Origin: an uncultured Collinsella sp.
GTDB lineage: Bacteria > Actinomycetota > Coriobacteriia > Coriobacteriales > Coriobacteriaceae
DNA: 5,943 nucleotides
Assembly (NCBI GenBank): GCA_905207425.1
Contig: CAJLLB010000114.1
Location: 1 to 5,943 of the forward strand
Direction: 5' to 3'
In this document: piece by piece, positions 1-5,943 of the stretch
Position numbering within the stretch: the stretch's first letter is position 1
Layout of the letters: every line of letters starts with the position of its first letter
Position numbers and translations under genes: made by a program
The notes under the pieces: generated by a model
What the model was told of the DNA's origin: nothing
Database searches by the model: none
What the model saw: the letters and a program-made list of their open reading frames with translations, nothing else

Positions 1-188
1 GGGGCTCGGCAGACTACCGCCGCCGTATCTCGGCCCCGTTGGCGATTCAGGCCGTGCGCCGCGCCGCCGGCATCGAGCTTTCGGCCGCGCTTGCTCGCGA
101 GCTCGAGGGCGTGCAGATTCCTAAGTTTGCCACGGACGAGTATTCCTGCCGCCGCGTGCCCGGCGTCGATTCTAGCGAGGTGCGCTAA
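1..188 (+). CDS. FAD-binding subunit of a molybdenum hydroxylase, C-terminal end only
   Basis: This is the last 61 residues of a gene that enters from the left edge; the reading frame starts at base 3 and ends at the TAA at 186-188. The visible start, GSADYRRRISAPLAIQAVRR, resembles the C-terminal helix of FAD-binding (medium) subunits of the xanthine dehydrogenase / CO dehydrogenase family, where an SA-x-YRR motif is followed by a helix ending in RRA. In such enzymes this subunit takes electrons from the 2Fe-2S clusters and passes them through FAD to NAD or another acceptor in the cytoplasm. The gene directly downstream encodes the iron-sulfur and molybdenum parts, which strongly supports the call. 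The stop codon overlaps the next ATG by one base (TAATG), so the two are probably translationally coupled. Too little is visible to name the substrate or to rule out another FAD-domain paralogue. Confidence 0.72.
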   Translation, partial: GSADYRRRISAPLAIQAVRRAAGIELSAALARELEGVQIPKFATDEYSCRRVPGVDSSEVR

Positions 189-2188
189 TGGCTGCCAAAC
201 TCATCGATCTTTCCTTTACGCTCAACGGCCGCAAGGTCAAGGTTCAGATTGCCCCCGACACCATGCTCTTTTCGCTTCTGCGCGAGCAGGGTTGTGCGTC
301 GGTGCGCTGTGCCTGCGAGACCACCAACTGCGGTTTGTGCACGGTGTGGCTCGACGGTGACCCGGTGCTGAGCTGCTCGGTTCCCGCCGCCCGTGTTGAG
401 GGACACACCATCACCACGCTCGAGGGCCTCAAGGCCGAGTCCGAGGCGCTCGCCCGCGCAATGGCTGCCGAAGGCGCCGAGCAGTGCGGTTTTTGCGCCC
501 CCGGCCTCATTATGAACGTGCTGGCGCTTGCCCGCGCCGCCAAGGAGGACCCGAGCCTCGTCGCTTCACGCGAGGAGCTCTCGCGCCAGCTCGCTGGCAA
601 CCTCTGCCGTTGCAGCGGCTACGAGAGCCAGCTGCGCGCCATCGTGCGCTTTCTCAACGAGTTCGGCGTGCAGGTGGGCTTCGAGATGCCCGAGCTGCCG
701 GTCAACGACACCAGCTGCGACGGTGTCTCCTACAAGCAGATCACTCACAAGCAGCCCAAGAAGGACTCGAAGGCCCTGCTCGAGGGGCGTCCCGTCTACA
801 CGGGCGACTTGGTGCCCGCCGGCGCCCTGATCGTCAAGCTCAAGCGCAGCCCGTATGCCCGCGCCAAGATCCGCTCCATCGATACGTCGCGCGCCCTGAA
901 GGTGCCCGGCGTCGTGGGCGTCTACACCTACGAGGACGTGCCCAAGCGCCGCTTTACCATCGCCGGCCAGAGCTATCCGCAGCCGAGTCCCTACGACCGC
1001 CTGATCCTCGAGAACCTCGTGCGCTACCAAAACGAGGAGGTGGCGATCGTCGCCGCCGAGACCGAGGAGGCCGCCGACAAGGCGCTCAAGCTCATCAAGG
1101 TCGACTACGAGGTACTCGAGCCCCTGCTCGACTTTACCCAGGCACTCGATAACGACATCGTGGTCCACCCCGAGGGCGACGTGACCTTTATGTTCCCGCA
1201 GGGTGGCGATGTCCCTCGCAACCTGGTCTGCAGCGGTACCAGCGATTTTGGCGATCTTGATGAGGCCTTCGCCCAGAGCGACATTGTCTTTACCCGCACT
1301 TACACCAGCCAGGCCACGCAGACCGCGCCCATGGAGACCTTCCGTGCCTTCGCGACGACCGACGCGTTCGGCCGCATTTCGGTGACCACCTCTACGCAGG
1401 TGCCCTTCCACGTGCGCCGCATGGTCGCGCAGTCGCTCGACATTCCGCAGTCGCAGGTGCAGGTCATCAAGCCGCGCATCGGCGGCGGCTTTGGCTCCAA
1501 GCAGACGGGCTGCTGCGAGATCTTCGTGGCGTTCGTGACCCAGCAGACCGGCCGTCCGAGCTACTGCTGCTACACCCGCGAGGAGACTATCACCGCGGGC
1601 AACTCGCGCCACCAGATGCAGATGACCGTCAAGCTGGGCGCCATGAACGACGGCACCATCACGGCCATCGACCTGCACACGCTGTCCAACGCCGGCGCGT
1701 ATGGCGAGCATGCCACCACGACGATCGGCCTCTCGGGCCACAAGAGCCTGCCCATCTACAATCACGTGAAGGCGAGCCGCTTTAGCTGGGACGTCGTCTA
1801 CACCAATACCAACCGCGGCGGCGCGTATCGCGGCTACGGTGCCACCCAGGGCCAGTTTGCCGTGGAGAGCGCCGTCAACGAGCTCGCCGACATGCTGCAC
1901 ATGGACCCCGCCGACCTGCGCCTTAAAAACATTGTGCGCGAGGGCGAAGTCATGCCGCAGTACTACAACGAGAAGCTCAACGCCTGCGCGCTCGACCGCT
2001 GCCTGCTGCGCGCGATGGACATGATCGGCTGGGGCGCCGCTGGCCGTGGACCTGGGCGACCGCGTGCGCGCCCTGGGCTGCGCGCTTACCATGCAGGGCT
2101 CTGGCATTTCCAACGTGGACATCGCCGGCATCGACATGCGCCTGGAAGAGGATGGCTTCATTACCATCGGCACCGGCGCCACCGATAA
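188..2188 (+). CDS. 5' reading frame of the broken hydroxylase: 2Fe-2S domains plus first part of the molybdenum domain
   Basis: This 666-residue frame is the upstream part of the disrupted gene. The plant-type 2Fe-2S cluster is bound by Cys43, Cys48, Cys51 and Cys63 (C-x4-C-x2-C-x11-C). The second, helical 2Fe-2S domain has C-x2-C at Cys100/Cys103 (QCGFCAPG) and C-x-C at Cys140/Cys142 (NLCRCSGY). The a/b hammerhead domain begins near residue 199 (EGRPVYTGDLVP). Cofactor-domain motifs follow: APMETF with Glu383, GGGFGSK at 432-438, and RGGAYRGYG at 543-551, the counterpart of the family's FRGFG. After about Trp615 the last 50 or so residues are rich in Arg, His and Gly and resemble no family member; they are the out-of-frame reading of the downstream part. 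Any product made would have both iron-sulfur domains but an incomplete active site. Confidence 0.7.
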   Translation: MAAKLIDLSFTLNGRKVKVQIAPDTMLFSLLREQGCASVRCACETTNCGLCTVWLDGDPVLSCSVPAARVEGHTITTLEGLKAESEALARAMAAEGAEQCGFCAPGLIMNVLALARAAKEDPSLVASREELSRQLAGNLCRCSGYESQLRAIVRFLNEFGVQVGFEMPELPVNDTSCDGVSYKQITHKQPKKDSKALLEGRPVYTGDLVPAGALIVKLKRSPYARAKIRSIDTSRALKVPGVVGVYTYEDVPKRRFTIAGQSYPQPSPYDRLILENLVRYQNEEVAIVAAETEEAADKALKLIKVDYEVLEPLLDFTQALDNDIVVHPEGDVTFMFPQGGDVPRNLVCSGTSDFGDLDEAFAQSDIVFTRTYTSQATQTAPMETFRAFATTDAFGRISVTTSTQVPFHVRRMVAQSLDIPQSQVQVIKPRIGGGFGSKQTGCCEIFVAFVTQQTGRPSYCCYTREETITAGNSRHQMQMTVKLGAMNDGTITAIDLHTLSNAGAYGEHATTTIGLSGHKSLPIYNHVKASRFSWDVVYTNTNRGGAYRGYGATQGQFAVESAVNELADMLHMDPADLRLKNIVREGEVMPQYYNEKLNACALDRCLLRAMDMIGWGAAGRGPGRPRARPGLRAYHAGLWHFQRGHRRHRHAPGRGWLHYHRHRRHR

Positions 2189-3014
2189 CGGCATGGGCGT
2201 CGACACGATCCTGGCGCAGATTGCCGCCGAGGAGCTGGGTGTGGAGAGCTCGCTCATTGTGGTTCGCGGCGTGGACACCGATGTGTCGCCGTTCGACGCC
2301 GGCTCGTACGCGAGCTCGGGCACGTACGTGACGGGCCTGGCAGCCAAGAACGCTGCGACCGAGCTCCGTGAGAAGATTTGCGCCAAGGCAGCCCGGATGT
2401 GGGATGTGGACGCCGCCGATGTGGTCTTCGATGGTCAGTATGTGCGCCTGTCCGACGAGCGTGCCGCGCGTGAGCAGAACCGCTACCTCACGCTGCGCGA
2501 CTTTGCCAACCTGTGCGTCAAGAACATCGCGGGCGGCGACGCGCTCACCTCGCATGCCTCCGCCTGCCTGCCCGTTTCGCCTCCGCCGTTTATGGCCGGT
2601 ATTGCCGAGGTCGAGGTCGACAAGGCCACCGGCAAGGTGACTGTGGTGGACTATGCGGCAGCCGTTGACTGCGGCACCGTGATCAACGAGGCGCTCGCGC
2701 GCGTCCAGGCCGAGGGCGGCATTGCCCAGGGTATAGGCCATGCGCTCTACGAGATCGTCGAGCACGACGACCGCGGTCGCCTGCGCACCGGCAACTTTAT
2801 GAGCTACAAGCTGCCCACGCGCCTGGATATCGGCAGCATTCGCGTGGCCTTTGAGCCGAGCTACGAGCCGACGGGCCCGTTTGGCGCCAAGTCGATCGGC
2901 GAGGTCGTCATCAACACGCCGCTCGCCGCCGTGGCCTCGGCCGTGGCACATGCCACCGGCCATCAGGTTCGCTCGCTGCCCATCACGCCCGAGAAGGCCC
3001 TGCTGGGGGAGTAG
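2046..3014 (+). CDS. 3' reading frame of the broken hydroxylase: C-terminal molybdenum-cofactor domain
   Basis: This 322-residue frame is the C-terminal part of the same gene. It contains LTMQGSGI near its start, the cofactor-contacting stretch TGATDNGMGVDT, and the C-terminal GPFGAKSIGEVV, whose glutamate (codon 2901-2903) matches the general-base glutamate in the KxxGE motif of xanthine dehydrogenases. The first in-frame start-like codon after the break is GTG 2046, but no Shine-Dalgarno-like sequence precedes it. The homology also extends a few codons upstream of it, so independent translation is doubtful. Without the upstream part it lacks the hammerhead and half of the cofactor cage, so it is best read as a gene fragment. 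Confidence 0.6.
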   Translation: MDLGDRVRALGCALTMQGSGISNVDIAGIDMRLEEDGFITIGTGATDNGMGVDTILAQIAAEELGVESSLIVVRGVDTDVSPFDAGSYASSGTYVTGLAAKNAATELREKICAKAARMWDVDAADVVFDGQYVRLSDERAAREQNRYLTLRDFANLCVKNIAGGDALTSHASACLPVSPPPFMAGIAEVEVDKATGKVTVVDYAAAVDCGTVINEALARVQAEGGIAQGIGHALYEIVEHDDRGRLRTGNFMSYKLPTRLDIGSIRVAFEPSYEPTGPFGAKSIGEVVINTPLAAVASAVAHATGHQVRSLPITPEKALLGE

Positions 3015-3043
3015 CGGGTCAGCGAACAAGCCGTAATTGGCGG

Positions 3044-3068
3044 GGCGGGGCAACTCGTCCCGCCTTTT
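3044..3068 (+). terminator. Rho-independent terminator after the hydroxylase operon
   Basis: An 8-bp stem pairs GGCGGGGC (3044-3051) with GTCCCGCC (3057-3064), with one G-T wobble and a 5-base loop, and four T residues follow at 3065-3068. It lies 29 bases past the TAG stop. The T-run is short, but the GC-rich stem and position fit an intrinsic terminator separating the operon from the tRNA gene. Confidence 0.72.
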
Positions 3069-3124
3069 GCACTCGTGGTGAGGTCGTGAGCTAATAACGT
3101 GTGCGTGCGCTTGTCGTTCGTATC

Positions 3125-3133
3125 TGCTATCAT
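3125..3133 (+). promoter_or_regulatory. Candidate extended -10 promoter for tRNA-Leu
   Basis: TGC-TATCAT reads as an extended -10 element (TG at 3125-3126, hexamer 3128-3133), and transcription would begin near 3140, about 13 bases before the mature tRNA. A TTGTCG at 3111-3116 looks like a -35 box but lies only 11 bases from this hexamer, so it does not pair well with it. The call rests on the -10 element and the position. Confidence 0.42.
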
Positions 3134-3152
3134 TCCTAGTCTGTGCGCTCAT

Positions 3153-3236
3153 GCGGGCGTGGCGGAATTGGTAGACGCGCCAGATTTAGGTTCTGGTGGG
3201 ATTCCCGTGAAGGTTCGAGTCCTTTCGCCCGCACCA
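3153..3236 (+). tRNA. tRNA-Leu (anticodon UAG)
   Basis: A complete class II tRNA of 84 bases with encoded CCA. The acceptor stem pairs GCGGGCG (3153-3159) with CGCCCGC (3226-3232), followed by discriminator A3233 and CCA 3234-3236. The D stem is GCG/CGC (3162-3164 with 3176-3178), with GG and AG-A loop residues typical of tRNA-Leu. The anticodon stem CCAGA/TCTGG (3180-3184 with 3192-3196) encloses loop TTTAGGT, with anticodon TAG at 3187-3189. A long variable arm contains GGG-ATT-CCC (3198-3206), and the T loop is TTCGAGT (3214-3220). The long variable arm and anticodon agree on leucine, reading CUA and probably other CUN codons. Confidence 0.97.
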
Positions 3237-3244
3237 TCGCACCT

Positions 3245-3275
3245 GCGTCGGCTCACGCCGTCGCGACACTTTGTT
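3245..3275 (+). terminator. Possible terminator or processing hairpin after tRNA-Leu
   Basis: GCG-T-CGGC (3245-3252) pairs with GCCG-T-CGC (3257-3264) around a TCAC loop, giving seven pairs and one T-T mismatch. A loose T-rich stretch with TTTGTT follows at 3270-3275. It lies nine bases past the CCA end. The interrupted stem and poor T-run make it a weak terminator at best; the tRNA and tig could share a transcript. Confidence 0.3.
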
Positions 3276-3315
3276 GCATAAAGGTACCAGCACCTCAGAT
3301 AAGCTGGGCAGTATG

Positions 3316-3321
3316 AGGAGG
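3316..3321 (+). promoter_or_regulatory. Strong ribosome binding site for trigger factor
   Basis: A perfect AGGAGG lies six bases before TTG 3328 and only three bases before GTG 3325. The spacing favours TTG as the start, although it is the rarer initiation codon. The ATG at 3313 overlaps the site itself and is not a plausible start. Confidence 0.7.
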
Positions 3322-3327
3322 AACGTG

Positions 3328-4626
3328 TTGAACATCACCGCTTCTGACGTCAAGGACGCCAAGCTCACCGCTACGGTCACCATCCCGGCCGCCGACGTCG
3401 ACGCCGCGATCAAGAAGGCCTACAAGGACACCGCCAAGAAGTACCGCTTCCCGGGCTTCCGCGCCGGCAAGGCTCCCCGTCCGGTCATCGACTCCGCACT
3501 TGGCGCCGAGGCTACCCTCGCTCAGGCCACCAACGACCTGATCGCCGCCAACGAGCCCGCCGTCCTCAACGAGCTGGACATCGTCCCCACCAAGAACGGT
3601 GACTACAAGGAGCTCGACCTCGCCAAGGATCACGAGGACTACACCTACACCGTCGAGTTCTCCCTGCGTCCTGCTGCCGAGCTCTCCTCCTTCGACGCCG
3701 TCGAGATCGAGATGCCTCCCGCGGAGGTCACCGAGTCCGAGATCAACAACCAGGTCGAGATGCTCCTCAACTACCGCGCCACCTTCGAGGACGTCGAGGG
3801 TCGCGCCGTCGAGGCCGAGGACTACGTCACCGTCGACCTCAAGGCCGTCGAGAACGCCGACAACTTTGCCGCCGAGGGCCGCATGCTCATCGCCGGTAGC
3901 GACAGCAACCCCAAGGAGTTCAACGAGGCCCTGATCGGCGCTAACGTTGACGACGTCAAGACCGTCACCTGGACCGACGAGGTCGAGGAGGGCGAGGAGG
4001 CCGAGACCCACACCGTCGAGTTCACCGTCAAGGGCATCAAGGTCCGCAACACCCCCGAGCTCACCGACGAGCTCGTCAAGTCCGACTTTGGCTTCGACAG
4101 CATCGACGCTATGCGCGACGCCATCAAGATTGAGATCGAGCAGGACAAGGCTTCCCGCCTCCCGGCCGAGAAGGAGAACCGTTGCGTCTCCGCTCTCGCC
4201 GAGCGCCTGCAACTCGACGAGATGGACGCCGACTACGAGCAGTCCGTCTTTGAGGAGCTTGGCCAGAACTTCCTGTCCAACCTCGCCGCCCGCGGCATGA
4301 CCCTGGACACCTGGCTGCCCGCTTCCGGCCTGACCATGGAGCAGTTCATCGGCGACCTGCACAAGCAGGCCAACGACGTTGCCCGTGAGTCCCTGGCTCT
4401 CGACGCCCTCGCCCGTGAGCTCAAGATCGGGGTCACCGAGGACGACGTCAACGCCGAGTTCGAGAAGGCCGGCGTCAAGGACGTCGAGGCTTCCAAGGCG
4501 GAGTTCATCGCCGATGGCCGCATGCCTGCCGTCCGCGAGTCCATACGTCGCTCCAAGGCCGTCGACCACCTGGTCGAGAACGCCAAGGTGACCGAGGTCG
4601 ACGAGACCGCCAAGGACGCCGAGTAA
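3328..4626 (+). CDS. tig: Trigger factor, ribosome-associated chaperone
   Basis: Trigger factor docks at the ribosome exit tunnel and shields nascent chains. From TTG 3328 the product is 432 residues, the usual family length. The N-terminal ribosome-binding domain carries the signature loop GFRAGKAP at residues 43-50, matching the ribosome-docking FRK region. A middle FKBP-type prolyl isomerase domain spans roughly residues 160-245. Its active-site region reads GRMLIAGSDSNPKEFNEALIG instead of the more typical PGFE-type stretch, so isomerase activity may be weak. The helical C-terminal substrate-cradling domain fills the rest and ends in an acidic tail. Codons are strongly biased to C-ending forms (GCC, GTC, ATC, AAC, CTC), more so than in the hydroxylase genes, as expected for high expression. 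Starting at TTG gives an N-terminus (MNIT) like that of other trigger factors and good spacing to AGGAGG; GTG 3325 would add one residue. Gene order with clpP and clpX downstream is the common bacterial arrangement. Confidence 0.96.
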   Translation: MNITASDVKDAKLTATVTIPAADVDAAIKKAYKDTAKKYRFPGFRAGKAPRPVIDSALGAEATLAQATNDLIAANEPAVLNELDIVPTKNGDYKELDLAKDHEDYTYTVEFSLRPAAELSSFDAVEIEMPPAEVTESEINNQVEMLLNYRATFEDVEGRAVEAEDYVTVDLKAVENADNFAAEGRMLIAGSDSNPKEFNEALIGANVDDVKTVTWTDEVEEGEEAETHTVEFTVKGIKVRNTPELTDELVKSDFGFDSIDAMRDAIKIEIEQDKASRLPAEKENRCVSALAERLQLDEMDADYEQSVFEELGQNFLSNLAARGMTLDTWLPASGLTMEQFIGDLHKQANDVARESLALDALARELKIGVTEDDVNAEFEKAGVKDVEASKAEFIADGRMPAVRESIRRSKAVDHLVENAKVTEVDETAKDAE

Positions 4627-4788
4627 TTCTCGCCACCTTGCCCGCGAGCGCATGCGTGCGCCCGTGATGGGGTAAAGTTATACACCGGTTATCCGGTTGC
4701 TTCGTACGGTGCCAGCCAATGCATAGCATGCGGGCACCGTACGTTTATCTAGAACCATTATTGGTCCGTAAGAGAAATGGAGATGCGT
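4627..4788 (+). promoter_or_regulatory. tig-clpP intergenic region, presumed clpP promoter and leader
   Basis: This gap holds several signals. GCGCA-TGCG-TGCGC (4648-4661) can form a 5-bp hairpin without a T-run. An A/T-rich stretch, TAAAGTTATACA (4673-4684), offers possible -10 hexamers, but no convincing -35 lies at the right distance. It is followed by a tandem CCGGTT-AT-CCGGTT (4685-4698), the large inverted repeat at 4703-4743, and a short ACCA-TTAT-TGGT palindrome (4754-4765). The amount of structure and the drop in GC suggest clpPX has its own regulated promoter here. I cannot place its start, and I see no clear CtsR- or HspR-type operator. Confidence 0.4.
4703..4743. repeat. 11-bp perfect inverted repeat in the tig-clpP gap
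   Basis: CGTACGGTGCC (4703-4713) is exactly complementary to GGCACCGTACG (4733-4743). Inside the 19-base spacer a second small stem, GCAT/ATGC (4721-4724 with 4728-4731), can form around a 3-base loop. TTTATCT follows the right arm. The structure could be a terminator for tig with a weak T-run, an RNA element in the clpP leader, or an operator. The sequence alone does not decide, and I recognise no known regulator consensus. Confidence 0.75.
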
Positions 4789-5409
4789 ATGATCGCCAAG
4801 TTCGATTCCGCCCTCGTGCCATACGTTATCGAGCAGACGCCGCGCGGCGAGCGCAGCTACGATATCTATTCGCGCCTGCTCAACGACCGCATCATTTTCT
4901 TGGGCGAGGAGATCAACTCCGTCAGCGCCAACCTGGTCGTTGCCCAGCTGCTGCATCTTGAGAGCCAGGATGCCGAGAAGGATATCTCGCTCTACATCAA
5001 TTCGCCCGGCGGCGAGGTTTACTCCGGCCTGGCGATTCTGGACACTATGAACTTCATTAAGCCGCAGGTCTCCACCATCTGCGTCGGTATGGCCGCGTCC
5101 ATGGCCGCCGTGCTGCTTTCGGCCGGCGCTAAGGGCAAGCGCTTCTGCCTGCCGCACTCCAAGGTCATGATTCACCAGCCCAGCGGCGGTGCCCAGGGTC
5201 AGCAGACCGAGATTGAGATCGTTGCCGAGGAGATCAAGAAGACCCGTCGCGAGCTCAACCAGATCCTGTCCGACGCCTCTGGCCAGCCGATCGAGAAGGT
5301 CCAGGCCGACACCGAGCGCGACAATTACCTGACTGCTGCCGAGGCCCTCGACTACGGCCTGATCGACCGTATCGTCACCTCGCGCGATCTGGCCGCGAAG
5401 GACGCCTAG
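4789..5409 (+). CDS. clpP: ATP-dependent Clp protease proteolytic subunit ClpP
   Basis: ClpP forms a double seven-membered barrel that degrades proteins fed in by ClpX or other Clp ATPases in the cytoplasm. The 206-residue product has the full catalytic triad: Ser104 in GMAASMA, His129 in MIHQP, and Asp178 in TERDN. The spacings (25 and 49 residues) equal those of well-studied ClpPs. The N-terminal [19 protein letters not shown], the oxyanion-region glycines in SPGGEVYSG, and the handle region [12 protein letters not shown] are also present. There is only a short N-terminal extension before the conserved region and no long propeptide. Three in-frame ATGs lie at 4777, 4783 and 4789. The last is chosen because GGAG at 4779-4782 sits six bases before it and the protein then begins MIAKFDS. 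The earlier starts would add two or four residues and lack a good binding site. clpX follows after one base. Confidence 0.97.
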   Translation: MIAKFDSALVPYVIEQTPRGERSYDIYSRLLNDRIIFLGEEINSVSANLVVAQLLHLESQDAEKDISLYINSPGGEVYSGLAILDTMNFIKPQVSTICVGMAASMAAVLLSAGAKGKRFCLPHSKVMIHQPSGGAQGQQTEIEIVAEEIKKTRRELNQILSDASGQPIEKVQADTERDNYLTAAEALDYGLIDRIVTSRDLAAKDA

Positions 5410-5410
5410 G

Positions 5411-5943
5411 ATGGCAGGTAACATGCAGGATAACTTTGACGAGAACGGCAACCCCATCCGCTGCTCCTTCTGCGGAAAAGAGCAGGGCCAGGTCCGTCGC
5501 CTCGTAAAGGGCCCGACCAACATCTTTATCTGTGACGAGTGCGTCGCCGCCTGTTCCGAGATCTTGGAGGAGTCGCTGGCTTCGGACTTTATGGACGCTG
5601 CCCGCAACGGCAAGCTGCCAGGCTTCCTCAACGACCACGGCCAGGCTGCTGGGCAGCCCGCCGTGGACCCCGAGACCGAGGGCTTTGAGCTCGAGGACGA
5701 CCGCCAGGTCATCACGCACGTGCCGACGCCGCACGAGATCTATGACGAGCTTTCGGCCTATGTCATGGGTCAGGAGGACGCCAAGCGCGCTATGTCGGTT
5801 GCCGTGTACAACCACTATCGCCGCGTGATCGAGGGCGGCGCCGCGGTGTCTGCCTTTGACGACGACATGGACTCGCAGCTCGACGATGATATGGACGAGG
5901 TGGAGCTCGCCAAGTCCAACATCCTGCTGCTCGGTCCCACCGG
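5411..5943 (+). CDS. clpX: ATP-dependent Clp protease ATP-binding subunit ClpX, 5' part
   Basis: ClpX is the AAA+ unfoldase that recognises substrates and threads them into ClpP. The first 177 residues are visible; the gene leaves the window inside the Walker A motif (ILLLGPTG, rest cut off). The N-terminal zinc-binding domain uses Cys18, Cys21, Cys41 and Cys44 (CSFCGKEQ ... CDECV), with 19 residues between the pairs, one more than in E. coli ClpX. A linker of about 45 residues leads to [31 protein letters not shown], the conserved start of the AAA+ module. Between that helix and Walker A there is an acidic insertion rich in Asp (about residues 145-165), roughly 16 residues longer than in E. 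coli. ATG 5411 is preferred because AAGGA at 5398-5402, inside the clpP end, lies eight bases upstream; ATG 5423 is an in-frame alternative four residues shorter. The one-base gap to the clpP stop suggests co-transcription and coupled translation. Confidence 0.95.
   Translation, partial: MAGNMQDNFDENGNPIRCSFCGKEQGQVRRLVKGPTNIFICDECVAACSEILEESLASDFMDAARNGKLPGFLNDHGQAAGQPAVDPETEGFELEDDRQVITHVPTPHEIYDELSAYVMGQEDAKRAMSVAVYNHYRRVIEGGAAVSAFDDDMDSQLDDDMDEVELAKSNILLLGPT

Larger units (their letters stand above)
188..3014 (+). pseudogene. Fused 2Fe-2S / molybdopterin-binding hydroxylase subunit (xanthine dehydrogenase family), frameshifted
   Basis: The gene would encode about 940 residues joining an N-terminal 2Fe-2S pair to the large molybdenum-cofactor domain, with no FAD domain; FAD sits on the subunit encoded just upstream. 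This domain order is known from XdhD-like and putative selenium-dependent xanthine dehydrogenases of anaerobes, which hydroxylate purines or other N-heterocycles. The substrate cannot be read from sequence here. Family-like sequence runs from ATG 188 to about Trp615 (codon 2030-2032), then resumes one frame over at about 2034-2046 (APLAVDLGDRVRALG) and continues to TAG 3014. The change is equivalent to one extra base or two or five missing bases. Both sides keep conserved motifs and third-position GC bias, so the break is recent, or a sequencing/assembly error. The start is supported by GAGG at 177-180, seven bases upstream, and by overlap with the preceding stop. If the break is real, the catalytic glutamate half is lost and the enzyme is inactive. 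Confidence 0.8.

Noticed and set aside
2027..2050. Programmed ribosomal frameshift in the hydroxylase gene
   Set aside because: There is no slippery heptamer, no internal Shine-Dalgarno sequence and no clear downstream stem. A small indel or a sequence error is simpler.
566..2386. Long open frame on the minus strand (606 residues) opposite the hydroxylase gene
   Set aside because: It is a mirror of a GC-rich coding strand with few chances for stops. Its product is low-complexity in Ala, Arg, Gly, Val and His with no recognisable domain, while the plus strand carries clear conserved motifs.
3287..3307. CCAGC/GCTGG inverted repeat in the tig leader
   Set aside because: Five pairs across an 11-base loop is within chance expectation in this base composition.
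3295..4653. Minus-strand open frame of 452 residues spanning all of tig
   Set aside because: It is the antisense reading of GCC/GAC/GTC-type codons, giving a Leu/Val/Gly/Asp-rich repeat-like protein. Trigger factor on the plus strand explains the region fully.
4648..4661. GCGCA-TGCG-TGCGC hairpin as the tig terminator
   Set aside because: It has only five pairs and no T-run after it, so it is too weak to call as an intrinsic terminator.
4678..5715. Minus-strand open frame of 345 residues opposite clpP and clpX
   Set aside because: Both plus-strand genes have intact catalytic or zinc-binding motifs, and the antisense product shows no domain.
1..5943. CRISPR array, transposon or phage element
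   Set aside because: I saw no spaced direct repeats, transposase or integrase motifs, or terminal inverted repeats, and the tRNA-Leu 3' end is not obviously duplicated in the window.

Overview
The window comes from a GC-rich bacterium. A trigger factor–ClpP–ClpX cluster lies downstream of a tRNA-Leu gene, next to a molybdenum hydroxylase locus. With the strong C/G third-position bias and the style of the proteins, this suggests an anaerobic actinobacterium of the class Coriobacteriia, possibly Collinsella-like. The placement is inferred from sequence style, not from a database search. Every gene recognised is on the + strand.

Bases 1-3014 are the end of a molybdenum hydroxylase (xanthine dehydrogenase family) operon. 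The first 188 bases hold the C-terminus of the FAD-binding subunit. Its TAA stop shares one base with the ATG of a large fused subunit carrying an N-terminal 2Fe-2S pair and a C-terminal molybdopterin domain. That second gene is interrupted: family-like sequence leaves one frame after Trp615 (near 2032) and resumes in another frame at about 2034-2046, running to a TAG at 3014. As written, no full-length molybdenum subunit can be made. A hairpin with a short T-run at 3044-3068 closes the operon.

Bases 3069-3330 hold a candidate promoter, a class II tRNA-Leu with anticodon UAG and encoded CCA, and a short leader to the next gene. Bases 3328-4626 encode trigger factor (432 residues from a TTG start). 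A 162-base gap follows, containing an 11-bp perfect inverted repeat and a tandem CCGGTT motif. Then come clpP (4789-5409, intact catalytic triad) and clpX (from 5411, one base after the clpP stop), which is cut by the window end inside its Walker A motif.

The right half is a protein quality-control module: trigger factor meets nascent chains at the ribosome exit, and ClpX unfolds substrates into the ClpP chamber. The left half is an accessory purine or N-heterocycle oxidation enzyme. The two halves are separated by a terminator and a tRNA gene and probably have no functional link. I see no clearly novel multi-gene system. The best leads are the broken molybdenum subunit, a long acidic insertion in ClpX, and the structured tig-clpP gap.
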